From NCBI GenBank assembly GCA_024401215.1, contig JAKSLL010000001.1, positions 1-64,000 of the forward strand: a stretch of DNA of 64,000 nt, read 5' to 3'. The translations under genes and the position numbers were made by a program. Positions 15,170-23,312 of this stretch are shown one piece after another. Below the pieces are notes generated by a model that made no database searches, was not told where the DNA came from, and saw only the letters and a list, made by a program, of their open reading frames with translations. The DNA comes from Bacteroidaceae bacterium (lineage in GTDB: Bacteria; Bacteroidota; Bacteroidia; Bacteroidales; Bacteroidaceae). Within the stretch, counting starts at the first letter, position 1; every line of letters starts with the position of its first letter.

Positions 15170-16630
15170 CTACTGCCTCTTCTGGTTTCGTTCTGCGTCC
15201 ATTCTTAGCAAAATGAAAAGGAGAATGGTGAAGCCCCAAAGTGAAGAACCTCCATAGGAGAAGAAAGGCAGAGGGATGCCGATGACAGGCGTGAGGCCAA
15301 GCACCATGCCGATGTTGATGAAGAGGTGGAACAGGAATATGCTCACGACCGAATATCCATAGACTCGGCTCATCGTGTCAGGCTGTCGTTCGGCTACGGC
15401 TATGAGACGCCAGATGAATAGCAGATATACAACTAACACTCCTGTGCATCCAATGAACCCCTCTTCTTCACCTACTGTGCAGAAGATGAAGTCAGTATGC
15501 TGCTCAGGCACATATTTTAGCTTTGTCTGTGTGCCGTTGAGGAATCCCTTGCCAGCCACTCCGCCCGAACCGATGGCTATCTTTGCCTGGTTCACATTGT
15601 AGCCTGCGCCCTTTGGGTCGTCCTTCATTCCTAAGAGCACTTCTATACGGATGCGCTGATGCGGAAGGAGATGCTCAAACATGGTATGGCTGATATAGAA
15701 AAACACAGTGGATAGCAAGGCAAACATAGCTATAAGTCCGTATTTGTATAATTGTGTATATACAAACAATCCTATGAGGTAAAGAATTGTGAGTATGCAC
15801 ATGGTGAGCATGATGTAGCATACGTTAAATGGTATCACATATACGGAGAATAACATTGCAAGTGCTGTAACGCCAAAATTGCCTATGGTGAGAATCTTCA
15901 GCGCAAGCTTATTTTTCGTGTAAACCCACACCATGCACGTCGTGAAAATCATTGTGAGCAGAAGCACCGTGAATTCTCCGATAGAGACAGGCATTTTAGG
16001 TATGAACTCCTCGCTGAGTCTCATGCCTACAACGAAATACACCACGCAGGCAAAGCCGCAGAAGAGGAAAGAGCCTGTCATGCCCTCCCTATACAGCACG
16101 AGGAAAAGGGAGAGAAACACCAATGCTGAACCTGTCTCGTTTTGGGCGATGACAAGTATGGTAGGAAGGATGATGAATCCAATGACAGCGCCTATGTCCT
16201 TCGTCTTTTTTATGTTGAAGCCATATTTGTCCATGTACTTGCCTATTGTAAGCGCAACGGCAAATTTGGCAAATTCAGCAGGTTGTATCTTCATCGCTGA
16301 ACCGATGGCAATGAACGAGCGAGAACCTTTGGAGTCGCCGGCAATACCGATTGTGACCAAGAGCAGCAGCATGAAAACTCCATAGATGACATAGGCTGCT
16401 GTGTCGTAAAACCTCTTTTCGATAAACATGAGGGTGATAGCAAGCACGAAAGATGTGCCTGCCCATATTATCTGTTTGCCGGAGTTTGTCTCCCAGCTGA
16501 ACAAGTCAGGGTTTTGAAAGTCATAGCATGCGCCGCACACGCTGAACCATCCCCATGTGATGAGTATCACATAGAGACAGATTGTTATCCAGTCGATGCT
16601 GGCGAATATGCCTTTTTTATCTTTCTCCAT
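15170..16630 (-). CDS. rodA: rod shape-determining protein RodA (SEDS glycosyltransferase)
   Basis: 486 residues with about ten or more membrane segments. SEDS family signatures include FIAIGSAMKIQPAEFAKFAVAL, PTILVIAQNETGSALVFLSLFLVLYREG (the conserved Asp-type region is NETG here), HQRIRIEVLLG, GYNVNQAKIAIGSGGVAGKGFLNGTQTKLKYVPEQHTDFIFCTVGEEEGF and GIPLPFFSYGGSSLW. RodA polymerises lipid II into glycan strands together with PBP2. The sequence is longer than the E. coli protein because of a larger middle region, as usual in Bacteroidetes. It overlaps the PBP2 gene by 14 bp and is last in the mreC-mreD-mrdA-rodA unit. Confidence 0.95.
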   Translation of the reverse strand: MEKDKKGIFASIDWITICLYVILITWGWFSVCGACYDFQNPDLFSWETNSGKQIIWAGTSFVLAITLMFIEKRFYDTAAYVIYGVFMLLLLVTIGIAGDSKGSRSFIAIGSAMKIQPAEFAKFAVALTIGKYMDKYGFNIKKTKDIGAVIGFIILPTILVIAQNETGSALVFLSLFLVLYREGMTGSFLFCGFACVVYFVVGMRLSEEFIPKMPVSIGEFTVLLLTMIFTTCMVWVYTKNKLALKILTIGNFGVTALAMLFSVYVIPFNVCYIMLTMCILTILYLIGLFVYTQLYKYGLIAMFALLSTVFFYISHTMFEHLLPHQRIRIEVLLGMKDDPKGAGYNVNQAKIAIGSGGVAGKGFLNGTQTKLKYVPEQHTDFIFCTVGEEEGFIGCTGVLVVYLLFIWRLIAVAERQPDTMSRVYGYSVVSIFLFHLFINIGMVLGLTPVIGIPLPFFSYGGSSLWGFTILLFILLRMDAERNQKRQ

Positions 16631-18467
16631 TTCCGTAGTCTATATGTCTTTGCTGCATAGCTAATGCTTTTTCCTCACTTCTCTCAGAAAGCTCACCATT
16701 GATGTACTGCTCCATCATCAATGCACCTATAGGCACTCCGAATGTTGCACCGAAACCTCCATTCTCGACATACACAGCGATGGCAATCTTTGGGTTGTTG
16801 CGAGGGGCGAATCCCATGAATGCAGAGTGGTCGCGTCCACGGTTCTGTGCTGTACCTGTCTTGCCGCACACCTCATACATTGGTGTGTTTGCGCTGCTAC
16901 AGGTACCTCCTGTGACAGCTCGTCTCATGCCCTCTACCACATATTCGTAGTATTTAGGTTCGACCATAGTCTTGTGCTTGACGAGAAGACTGTCGGCAAG
17001 TTTGCCGCCCTCCACATGTTTCACCACATGCGGGGTGATGTAATAGCCTCTGTTGGCTATTGTTGCTCCAAGATTGGCAATCTGAAGCGGCGTGAGTGTC
17101 ACCTCGCCCTGGCCTATGGCGATGGATATGACGGAGAGCGGTGACCATTGCTTCTTGAAGGCGTTGTCGTAATAGTCGGCATTAGGTATCATGCCTCTTG
17201 CCTCGCCTGGGAGGTCAACACCAAGCCTGTAGCCGAATCCCATGCTCACCATGTAGTCTTTCCATCTTGTCATTGATGTTTGGATATTGCCGTATTTTGA
17301 ACTGTTGCTCAGCATGTGATACAATCCCCAGCAGAAATATCCATTGCATGAGGTGGCTATTGCCGGCTGGAGTGGCAATGGCGCACCATGTCCGTGGCAT
17401 CCCACCTTCATGTTTCCAAAGCGGAAGCCATGGCTGCAAGGGTAAGCTGTCTCTAAGTTTATTATGCCTTCCTGAAGAAATGTGAGGCCTTGTGATGTCT
17501 TGAAGGTGGAGCCGGGAGGGTATGTTCCTGATACTGCACGGTTGAGCATAGGCTTCATGGGGTCTCTCTGAAGCTCTGTCATCTGCTTGCCTCGCTCCTT
17601 GCCCTCCATGCGGTGGGGGTTGTAGCTTGGCGAACTGACAAGGCAGAGAATCTCGCCTGTGCTTGGCTCGATGGCGACAATGCCGCCCATCTTGCCCTCC
17701 ATGAGACGCTCGCCTAAAGCTTGCAGTTTTATGTCTATAGAAAGAGTGATGTTCTTTCCTGGCTCAGGCTTGCGGTCGTAAGCGCCATCTTTGTAATGTC
17801 CTTGTATGCGTCCATGAGAATCTTTGAGAAGCACTTCGACACCCTTCACACCTCTAAGGTCGGGCTCGTAGCTTCGTTCAACACCCTGTTTGCCTATGTA
17901 GTCGCCCGGTTCGTAGTATTTGTCTTTCTCTACCTCCTTTGCGGAAACTTCGGCGACATCGCCCAGCACATGTGCGCCATTGTCGGTGGCGTATCTTCTT
18001 ATGGAGCGCTCTCTGACACGGAAGCCTCTATATCTGAACAGCTTCTCCTGAAATACGGAAAACTCAGATGCAGGTATTTGGCTCATGAAGAGCTGCTGGG
18101 TGTATGTGGAGAATCCTGGGTTCTTATTTCTGTCTTCCATATTCTCCATCCTCTTGTCAAACTCCTCCCTTGTGATGCCTAATGTCTGGCAGAAGTCAAG
18201 GGTGTCCAAGTTTTTGTCCATCTCCTTTTTTATTACCATGATGTCGTAGGCTGGCTGGTTGAAGACAAGGAGTGTGCCGTTGCGGTCGTAGATGACTCCA
18301 CGGCTTGGGAAAATGATATTGTTGAGGAAGGCATTATTGTCTGCCTTCTCCTTGAACTCATTGTCATAGAGCTGGAGAAATGCAAGGCGTGTGATATAGC
18401 ATACAACGATGACGAATGCTATGCCTGCAATTACAAATTTTCTATGTTCATATTGATGCTCTTTCAT
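16617..18467 (-). CDS. mrdA: penicillin-binding protein 2 (transpeptidase)
   Basis: 616 residues. One N-terminal transmembrane helix (FVIAGIAFVIVVCYITRLAFLQ) precedes a PBP dimerisation domain and a C-terminal transpeptidase domain. The three catalytic motifs are visible: S320-T-F-K in PPGSTFK, SCN in ATSCNGYF, and K536-T-G in CGKTGTAQN. Also present are NPHRMEGKERGKQM and GQGEVTLTPLQIA. It is the elongasome transpeptidase that crosslinks the peptidoglycan made by RodA. It lies 20 bp downstream of mreD and overlaps rodA, indicating translational coupling. Confidence 0.95.
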   Translation of the reverse strand: MKEHQYEHRKFVIAGIAFVIVVCYITRLAFLQLYDNEFKEKADNNAFLNNIIFPSRGVIYDRNGTLLVFNQPAYDIMVIKKEMDKNLDTLDFCQTLGITREEFDKRMENMEDRNKNPGFSTYTQQLFMSQIPASEFSVFQEKLFRYRGFRVRERSIRRYATDNGAHVLGDVAEVSAKEVEKDKYYEPGDYIGKQGVERSYEPDLRGVKGVEVLLKDSHGRIQGHYKDGAYDRKPEPGKNITLSIDIKLQALGERLMEGKMGGIVAIEPSTGEILCLVSSPSYNPHRMEGKERGKQMTELQRDPMKPMLNRAVSGTYPPGSTFKTSQGLTFLQEGIINLETAYPCSHGFRFGNMKVGCHGHGAPLPLQPAIATSCNGYFCWGLYHMLSNSSKYGNIQTSMTRWKDYMVSMGFGYRLGVDLPGEARGMIPNADYYDNAFKKQWSPLSVISIAIGQGEVTLTPLQIANLGATIANRGYYITPHVVKHVEGGKLADSLLVKHKTMVEPKYYEYVVEGMRRAVTGGTCSSANTPMYEVCGKTGTAQNRGRDHSAFMGFAPRNNPKIAIAVYVENGGFGATFGVPIGALMMEQYINGELSERSEEKALAMQQRHIDYGNGER

Positions 18468-18487
18468 CTTTCTGCAGTTTGTTTGGA

Positions 18488-18994
18488 TTATTTGCGAGCT
18501 CTAACAAGCAAGTCGCAGAAGAGGACAAGGATAGTGGCGAATATTGTCCCTCCTATGATGGCGGATAGAGTGAGGATGATGTTGGAAAGCGTGAAAGCAT
18601 CGAGGATATAAAATACAGCGTGCAATATAATCATCAGGATGAATGAGTATAATGTATAATTCCAAAAGCCCATGTTGGCGACTGTTGGAACGAAGTCTTC
18701 TGCTGCGTCGCGTGGGGTGAACATGCCGAGTATGACAGGCTGCAGAAGGCCGACAAGCGTACAAGCGGCAGATGCCATGCCGGCAGTGTCGGAGAAGATG
18801 TCGAAGATCAGTCCGATGCTGAATCCCCACAAAATACATGAAATGCGTGATGTGCCTCTATGAAGGCTGATAACCATATAGCCTATGATGAGCGGTGTGA
18901 TATAGCTCATCAGGTGTACATGGTTAAGTACAAGTATCTGGAAGCTTAGAAGTATGATGAAGCGTAATGCTCTAAAAAGTGTCGTTGAGTTCAT
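18488..18994 (-). CDS. mreD: rod shape-determining protein MreD
   Basis: 168 residues, strongly hydrophobic with about five or six membrane segments (FIILLSFQILVLNHVHL, SCILWGFSIGLIFDIFSDTAGMASAACTLVGLLQPVIL, IIGGTIFATILVLFCDLLV). Length, composition and the position directly after mreC (stop and start codons abut) identify MreD, an inner-membrane partner in the elongasome. Sequence conservation in this family is low, so context carries much of the call. Confidence 0.9.
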   Translation of the reverse strand: MNSTTLFRALRFIILLSFQILVLNHVHLMSYITPLIIGYMVISLHRGTSRISCILWGFSIGLIFDIFSDTAGMASAACTLVGLLQPVILGMFTPRDAAEDFVPTVANMGFWNYTLYSFILMIILHAVFYILDAFTLSNIILTLSAIIGGTIFATILVLFCDLLVRARK

Positions 18995-19840
18995 TTATGA
19001 TTCAGTATTTAGAGAGTCTGCTTTCTCTTCAAGTTCAATTCGTTCTGCCTGGATGTAGTCTGTGATGACAGACACCTCACGGAGTGTTGTGAAGTCGGTG
19101 TAGAGATTTACTGTGAGGAGATATGACATGCCGTCGCTTGAGTCGCCAATGTTGGAAACCACTCCGATAGGTATGCCAGGAGGGAAGATGGCGCTGTATC
19201 CGTTAGTCTCCATCACATCCCCTTTCTTCACTTTAGCATGGCGAGGAATACCTGTGGAGTAAGTCTGGTAAGGTGATTCTCTCTGCCAGTTGAGTGTTCC
19301 GAAATGCTCAGTGCCTTTGAGGCGGCAGCTTACCATAGAGTGTTTGTTGAGAAGTGGCATGACAATGCTGTAATGGCTGCTTGTCATATATACGATTCCA
19401 ACAACGCCATGCGAACTTATGACACCCATTTCTGGTTTGATGCCATCTGATTCGCCTTTGTTGATAGTGATTAAGTTGTTTGCTTTATGAACTGTTGACT
19501 TCACTACCTGTGCGTTTACTATATTATAATAAGGTGGAAGTCCCTTTGGTTTGAGTGAGTCGAGCTTTGCTTCTGCTATTCTTTGTTTTAACTGATAATT
19601 TTCGCGCATCAGCCTTTGGTTGTCTTCTTCAAGCATCTTGTTCTCTGTCTGAAGGTTGAGGTATGAAGACACGCTGCTTGTTGCAGAATAGAATACACCT
19701 ACCACATCGTTCGCCGTGGTGAAATATACACTTTTCTGGTATCCATTATAGCTGAATAGCAGCAGCAGGCTTACTATCTCAAGCAGGATGAAAACAAGCC
19801 AATGCTTATATTGTAAAAGAAGATCAATTAATGCTCGCAT
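18995..19840 (-). CDS. mreC: cell shape-determining protein MreC
   Basis: 281 residues. One N-terminal membrane helix (WLVFILLEIVSLLLLFSY) is followed by a coiled coil (LQTENKMLEEDNQRLMRENYQLKQRI, read in two overlapping heptad stretches) and the MreC beta-domain: ITINKGESDGIKPEMGVISSHGVVGIVYMTSSHYSIVMPLLNKHSMVSCRLKGT, then GIPIGVVSNIG. It is a periplasmic scaffold linking MreB, MreD and PBP2. It is separated from mreB by a 302-bp gap with a hairpin, so mreC may have its own promoter, although no good TAnnTTTG box was found. Confidence 0.94.
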   Translation of the reverse strand: MRALIDLLLQYKHWLVFILLEIVSLLLLFSYNGYQKSVYFTTANDVVGVFYSATSSVSSYLNLQTENKMLEEDNQRLMRENYQLKQRIAEAKLDSLKPKGLPPYYNIVNAQVVKSTVHKANNLITINKGESDGIKPEMGVISSHGVVGIVYMTSSHYSIVMPLLNKHSMVSCRLKGTEHFGTLNWQRESPYQTYSTGIPRHAKVKKGDVMETNGYSAIFPPGIPIGVVSNIGDSSDGMSYLLTVNLYTDFTTLREVSVITDYIQAERIELEEKADSLNTES

Positions 19841-20065
19841 ACTAAAATAGAATGTTCAACTTTCGCCAGTTTGCAACTTGCTCTGTTTGAGGAGTTGAAT
19901 GGACGTTTGCCATATACGGGCGTTTGTCACTTTAACTTCTCTTTAACTCAACAACAAGTGAAGCTTGCGAAACTTGTATAGAATACATAACAGATGTTTG
20001 CTGGCAGCATTGCACGGCTTGCAATGTGCTCGGTTTGCTCGTGTCTTGCTGTGTGGCATTCAAAA

Positions 20066-20122
20066 TCAAAAACGAAAACTCCTTGAGAGCTGTTCGCTCC
20101 GTATAGTAGTTTTCGTTTTTGT
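20066..20122 (-). terminator. hairpin in the mreB-mreC gap
   Basis: AAAAACGAAAACT (20068-20080) pairs with AGTTTTCGTTTTT (20108-20120), a perfect 13-bp stem with a 27-nt loop. T-rich flanks on both strands allow it to stop transcription after mreB. The rest of the 302-bp gap (19841-20142) shows no gene or other clear signal. Confidence 0.7.
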
Positions 20123-20142
20123 TTCTGTTATGAATTAGAATG

Positions 20143-21165
20143 TTATCTCATGAGGAACTGATAGTTATGTACATTCTTCAATGCAATACCAGTGCCCTTT
20201 GCAACAGAGTGCAATGGGTCTTCGTCCACATGGAACTGAATCTGAATCTTATCTGTCAAACGCTTATCGAGGCCACGGAGAAGTGCGCCGCCACCTGTGA
20301 GCCAAATACCATTCTTAACAATGTCGGCATAAAGTTCTGGTGGAGTGGCTTCCAAAGCCTGAAGCACGGCAGTCTCAATCTTTGCGATTGTCTTGTCGAT
20401 GCAATGAGCAACCTCCTGGTAGCATACAGAAATCTCCATTGGGAGTGCTGTGATACGGTTTGGTCCATGTACAATATAATCTTCTGGAGCCTGGTCACCT
20501 AAGTCTGTGAGTGCAGAACCAACATTGATTTTGATACGTTCCGCCATACGTTCAGAAACCTTCACGTTATGCTGACGGCTCATATACTCCTGAATGTCGG
20601 CTGTGAGTTCGTCGCCAGCAACACGAATAGAGTTGTTGCTTACGATACCTCCGAGAGAAAGCACGGCGATTTCGGTAGAACCACCACCTATATCGACAAT
20701 CATCTGTCCCTCTGGAGCCTCAACGTCGATGCCACAACCGATAGCAGCTGCCATTGGCTCGAAAATCAGATACACGTCGCGTCCGCCAGAGTGCTCGGCG
20801 CTATCGCGCACAGCACGAAGTTCAACTTCTGTTGAACCTGAAGGTACACCAATAACCATTCGGAGTGATGGAGTGAAAAGGTGGCTGCCACCTTTCACCA
20901 TGCGGATAAGACCACGCATCATCTGCTCACAAGCGAAGAAGTCTGCAATCACACCATCTTTCAATGGGCGGCAAGTGCGTATGTTCTCGTGAGTCTTCTC
21001 ATGCATCATCTTTGCCTTGTTGCCCACGGCAATCATCTTGTTGGTCTTTTTGTCGAGGGCTACGACAGAAGGCTCGTCAACTACAATCTTGCCACCACAA
21101 GTGATGATGGTGTTTGCAGTACCGAGGTCCATCGCAATATCTTGAGTCAAAGAGAAAAATCCCAT
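20143..21165 (-). CDS. mreB: rod shape-determining protein MreB
   Basis: 340 residues of the bacterial actin family. The start MGFFSLTQDIAMDLGTANTII carries the phosphate 1 motif. Further motifs are RPLKDGVIADF, MIVDIGGGSTEIAVLSLGGIV (phosphate 2) and IWLTGGGALLRGLDKRL (adenosine motif). It forms ATP-dependent filaments on the membrane that guide the elongasome. The IMP cyclohydrolase gene lies 43 bp upstream and may share its promoter; a hairpin follows before mreC. Confidence 0.96.
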   Translation of the reverse strand: MGFFSLTQDIAMDLGTANTIITCGGKIVVDEPSVVALDKKTNKMIAVGNKAKMMHEKTHENIRTCRPLKDGVIADFFACEQMMRGLIRMVKGGSHLFTPSLRMVIGVPSGSTEVELRAVRDSAEHSGGRDVYLIFEPMAAAIGCGIDVEAPEGQMIVDIGGGSTEIAVLSLGGIVSNNSIRVAGDELTADIQEYMSRQHNVKVSERMAERIKINVGSALTDLGDQAPEDYIVHGPNRITALPMEISVCYQEVAHCIDKTIAKIETAVLQALEATPPELYADIVKNGIWLTGGGALLRGLDKRLTDKIQIQFHVDEDPLHSVAKGTGIALKNVHNYQFLMR

Positions 21166-21208
21166 AAATTCACAATCTAATTCCTATTCAATTCTCAAAT
21201 TAATATTC

Positions 21209-21802
21209 TTATTTAGCGAAATACTCATGTATTGCTGTGTCGTAGTGGCTGCTTGTTGCGAAAGCACGCTCAGCAAACTGCTTGCGCTGTGCCTTTGTTG
21301 TCTCTGCACCCTGAGCCTTTACGATGTCAAGAAGTGGCTTGTATTCAGCTTTGCTTGGTACGATAACCACGTCGGCGAAGTTCTTAGCAGCAGCGCGGAT
21401 GAGTGAGATGCCGCCTATGTCAATCTTCTCGATGATTGTTGGCTCGTCATTAGTGTTAGCTACAGTCTCCTCGAATGGATAGAGGTCAACAATGACGAGG
21501 TCGATTTCTGGAATCTCGTACTTTGCCATCTCCTGCTGGTCGCTTTCAAGTTCGCGACGGCCAAGGATGCCACCGAACACCTTTGGGTGAAGAGTCTTCA
21601 CGCGACCGCCTAAGATTGATGGATAAGAAGTAAGGTCCTCCACTTTCTCACATGGGTAGCCAAGTCCTTCGATGAAAGATTGAGTGCCGCCTGTTGAAAG
21701 GAATTTCACACCATTCTTGTTGAGTTCTGCGAGAAGTTCATCGAGTCCGTCCTTGTGGAACACAGAGATGAGCGCTGTCTTGATTTTCTTTGTATCAGCC
21801 AT
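21209..21802 (-). CDS. purH: stand-alone IMP cyclohydrolase (PurH N-terminal domain only)
   Basis: 197 residues equal to the MGS-like IMP cyclohydrolase half of PurH: TALISVFHKDGLDELLAEL, KFLSTGGTQSFIE, TSYPSILGGRVKTLHPKVFGGILGRR, IDLVIVDLYPFEETV and EKIDIGGISLIRAAAKNF. It closes the ring of FAICAR to give IMP, the last step of purine synthesis. The AICAR transformylase half is absent, and the 43-bp gap to mreB cannot hold it, so a separate transformylase must exist elsewhere if the pathway is complete. The C-terminus (HEYFAK, stop) looks natural rather than truncated. Its place ahead of mreB is known from other Bacteroidales with full-length PurH. Confidence 0.88.
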   Translation of the reverse strand: MADTKKIKTALISVFHKDGLDELLAELNKNGVKFLSTGGTQSFIEGLGYPCEKVEDLTSYPSILGGRVKTLHPKVFGGILGRRELESDQQEMAKYEIPEIDLVIVDLYPFEETVANTNDEPTIIEKIDIGGISLIRAAAKNFADVVIVPSKAEYKPLLDIVKAQGAETTKAQRKQFAERAFATSSHYDTAIHEYFAK

Positions 21803-21885
21803 TTCTTTTTGATAGATATTTTAATGATTTGTTAATTACATTTGTTTTGCTGCTATGACAGCAAGCATTACGGCGTAATGCGCTG

Positions 21886-21893
21886 CAAAGTTA
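21886..21893 (-). promoter_or_regulatory. -7 promoter box for the purH-mreB unit
   Basis: Read on the minus strand this is TAACTTTG (TAnnTTTG), 84 bp before the purH ATG. The leader contains a small palindrome (GCATTAC GGC GTAATGC on the plus strand, about 21866-21882). Confidence 0.5.
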
Positions 21894-21954
21894 GTGATTT
21901 CTTAATTAATAATGAGAGCATTCTGTCTTTTTTTGATGTAATCACGAAAAAATC

Positions 21955-21986
21955 TTTGTCTAAACAAAATATTTGTTTTAATTTTG
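21955..21986 (+). promoter_or_regulatory. promoter of the TonB-like gene
   Basis: TTTG (21955-21958) and TAATTTTG (21979-21986) with a 20-bp spacer match the Bacteroidetes -33/-7 consensus. This supports the ATG at 22014 rather than the more upstream in-frame codon, which lies inside the promoter. Confidence 0.75.
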
Positions 21987-22013
21987 TTCCCTCAAACCGC
22001 AAATATTAATTTT

Positions 22014-22448
22014 ATGCGTCAATTAATTCTATGTTTTCTTTTGCTTGTCTCTGTGTCTTCTCGTGCGCAGTTTTTCTCTTTTGGATTTCCACAGTTCGAG
22101 GAGCGGCAGCAGCGTAAAGAGAAATATACAGCTCCAAGCTACAAAGGTGGTGACAGCGCAGTGGAGGCATTCATACAAAAGCAGTATCATAACCCTTCTC
22201 CTCGAAAAGAGGTGGACGGGCGCATTGTTGTGGCTGTGATTGTCGATAAGAAAGGCAAGGTTCGTGAGTCGGAGGTGATACAAGGACTTACGGATGAACT
22301 TAACAAGGAAGCTCTGCGCGTGGCAAGAAAGATGAAATTCGCTCCAGCCACTCGTGGCAAGAAGAAGGTGGATGGCAGAGTGGATGTGGTATTTCCTATC
22401 AGGCGAGGGAAATTATCGTTTATGGAACTTTCAACTGTTGATGTATGA
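22014..22448 (+). CDS. TonB C-terminal domain protein
   Basis: 144 residues from ATG 22014. A signal peptide or anchor (LILCFLLLVSVSSRAQ) is followed after ~30 residues by a TonB C-terminal domain: SAVEAFIQKQYHNPSPRKEVDGRIVVAVIVDKKGKVRESEVIQGL and ALRVARKMKFAPATRGKKKVDGRVDVVFPI, each conserved in the family. TonB normally passes proton-motive energy to outer-membrane receptors, but this version is short and lacks the long Pro-rich spanning region, so it may act as a periplasmic adaptor instead. It overlaps the patatin-like gene by 4 bp (ATGA), implying coupled translation. Confidence 0.82.
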   Translation: MRQLILCFLLLVSVSSRAQFFSFGFPQFEERQQRKEKYTAPSYKGGDSAVEAFIQKQYHNPSPRKEVDGRIVVAVIVDKKGKVRESEVIQGLTDELNKEALRVARKMKFAPATRGKKKVDGRVDVVFPIRRGKLSFMELSTVDV

Positions 22449-23293
22449 CGGGGTTAGTGCTTGAAGGTGGAGGCATGAGAGGACTCTTCACGGCTGGTGT
22501 GCTTGATGTCCTTGATGAGAATGGCATTGCTGTTGATGGTGTTGTCGGCGTGTCTGCTGGCGCATTGTTCGGATGCAATTTCCTCTCCCATCAGGCAGGT
22601 CGTGCCATTCGCTATAATGTGCGTTTTAAGGATGACTCTCGTTATATGGGATTTCGTTCGTTTGTCACTACGGGTAATTATATAAACGCCGAATTTGCGT
22701 ATCATACTGTGCCGTTGGAACTCGATGTGTTTGATGATGAGGCTTTCAAAAGGAATCCAGCGAAGTTTTATCTTGTATGCACAGATATAGAGACTGGTAA
22801 GCCTGTATATCGCTTGATAGACTCAGTGAACGATAACACCCTTGAGTGGTTCAGGGCAACAGGCTCCATGCCGATAATATCACGTCCGGTATGTGTGGAT
22901 GGCTATCATCTTTTGGATGGCGGTATGGTGGATTGCATTCCTCTTGCGCATTTTCAATCAATAGGTTATGAGAGGAATCTCGTCATACTCACTCAGCCCG
23001 AAGGATATAGAAAGAAACCCAATCATTTGTCGGCTTTATGCAGACTTGCTCATCCTAAACACCCCAAAGTGGCAGAGGTGATGAAGGTGCGCCATGAGTT
23101 GTACAATGGTCAGCTTGAATATGTTGCTCAGCAAGAAAAACTGGGCAAAACTCTTGTGATACGTCCAGACGAGGCTTTGAAAATTGGCAGGACAGAACTG
23201 ACAGAAGAAAAGATGCGCTGGGTGTATGAATGTGGAAGGAAGAAGGCGATGCTTTTGCTTGATGATATAAAGAAATTTTTGTCGTATTGTTAG
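22445..23293 (+). CDS. patatin-like phospholipase family protein
   Basis: 282 residues. The patatin catalytic dyad is present: oxyanion hole GGGMRG, nucleophile S37 in GVSAG, and D158 in LLDGGMVDCIPL. Proteins of this type (YjjU/RssA-like) hydrolyse acyl esters; the natural lipid is unknown. No signal peptide, so probably cytoplasmic or membrane-associated. Coupled to the TonB-like gene by an ATGA overlap; a shared role in envelope lipid handling is only a guess. Confidence 0.9.
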   Translation: MTGLVLEGGGMRGLFTAGVLDVLDENGIAVDGVVGVSAGALFGCNFLSHQAGRAIRYNVRFKDDSRYMGFRSFVTTGNYINAEFAYHTVPLELDVFDDEAFKRNPAKFYLVCTDIETGKPVYRLIDSVNDNTLEWFRATGSMPIISRPVCVDGYHLLDGGMVDCIPLAHFQSIGYERNLVILTQPEGYRKKPNHLSALCRLAHPKHPKVAEVMKVRHELYNGQLEYVAQQEKLGKTLVIRPDEALKIGRTELTEEKMRWVYECGRKKAMLLLDDIKKFLSYC

Positions 23294-23312
23294 TTATAAC
23301 CTTTTGAATATT

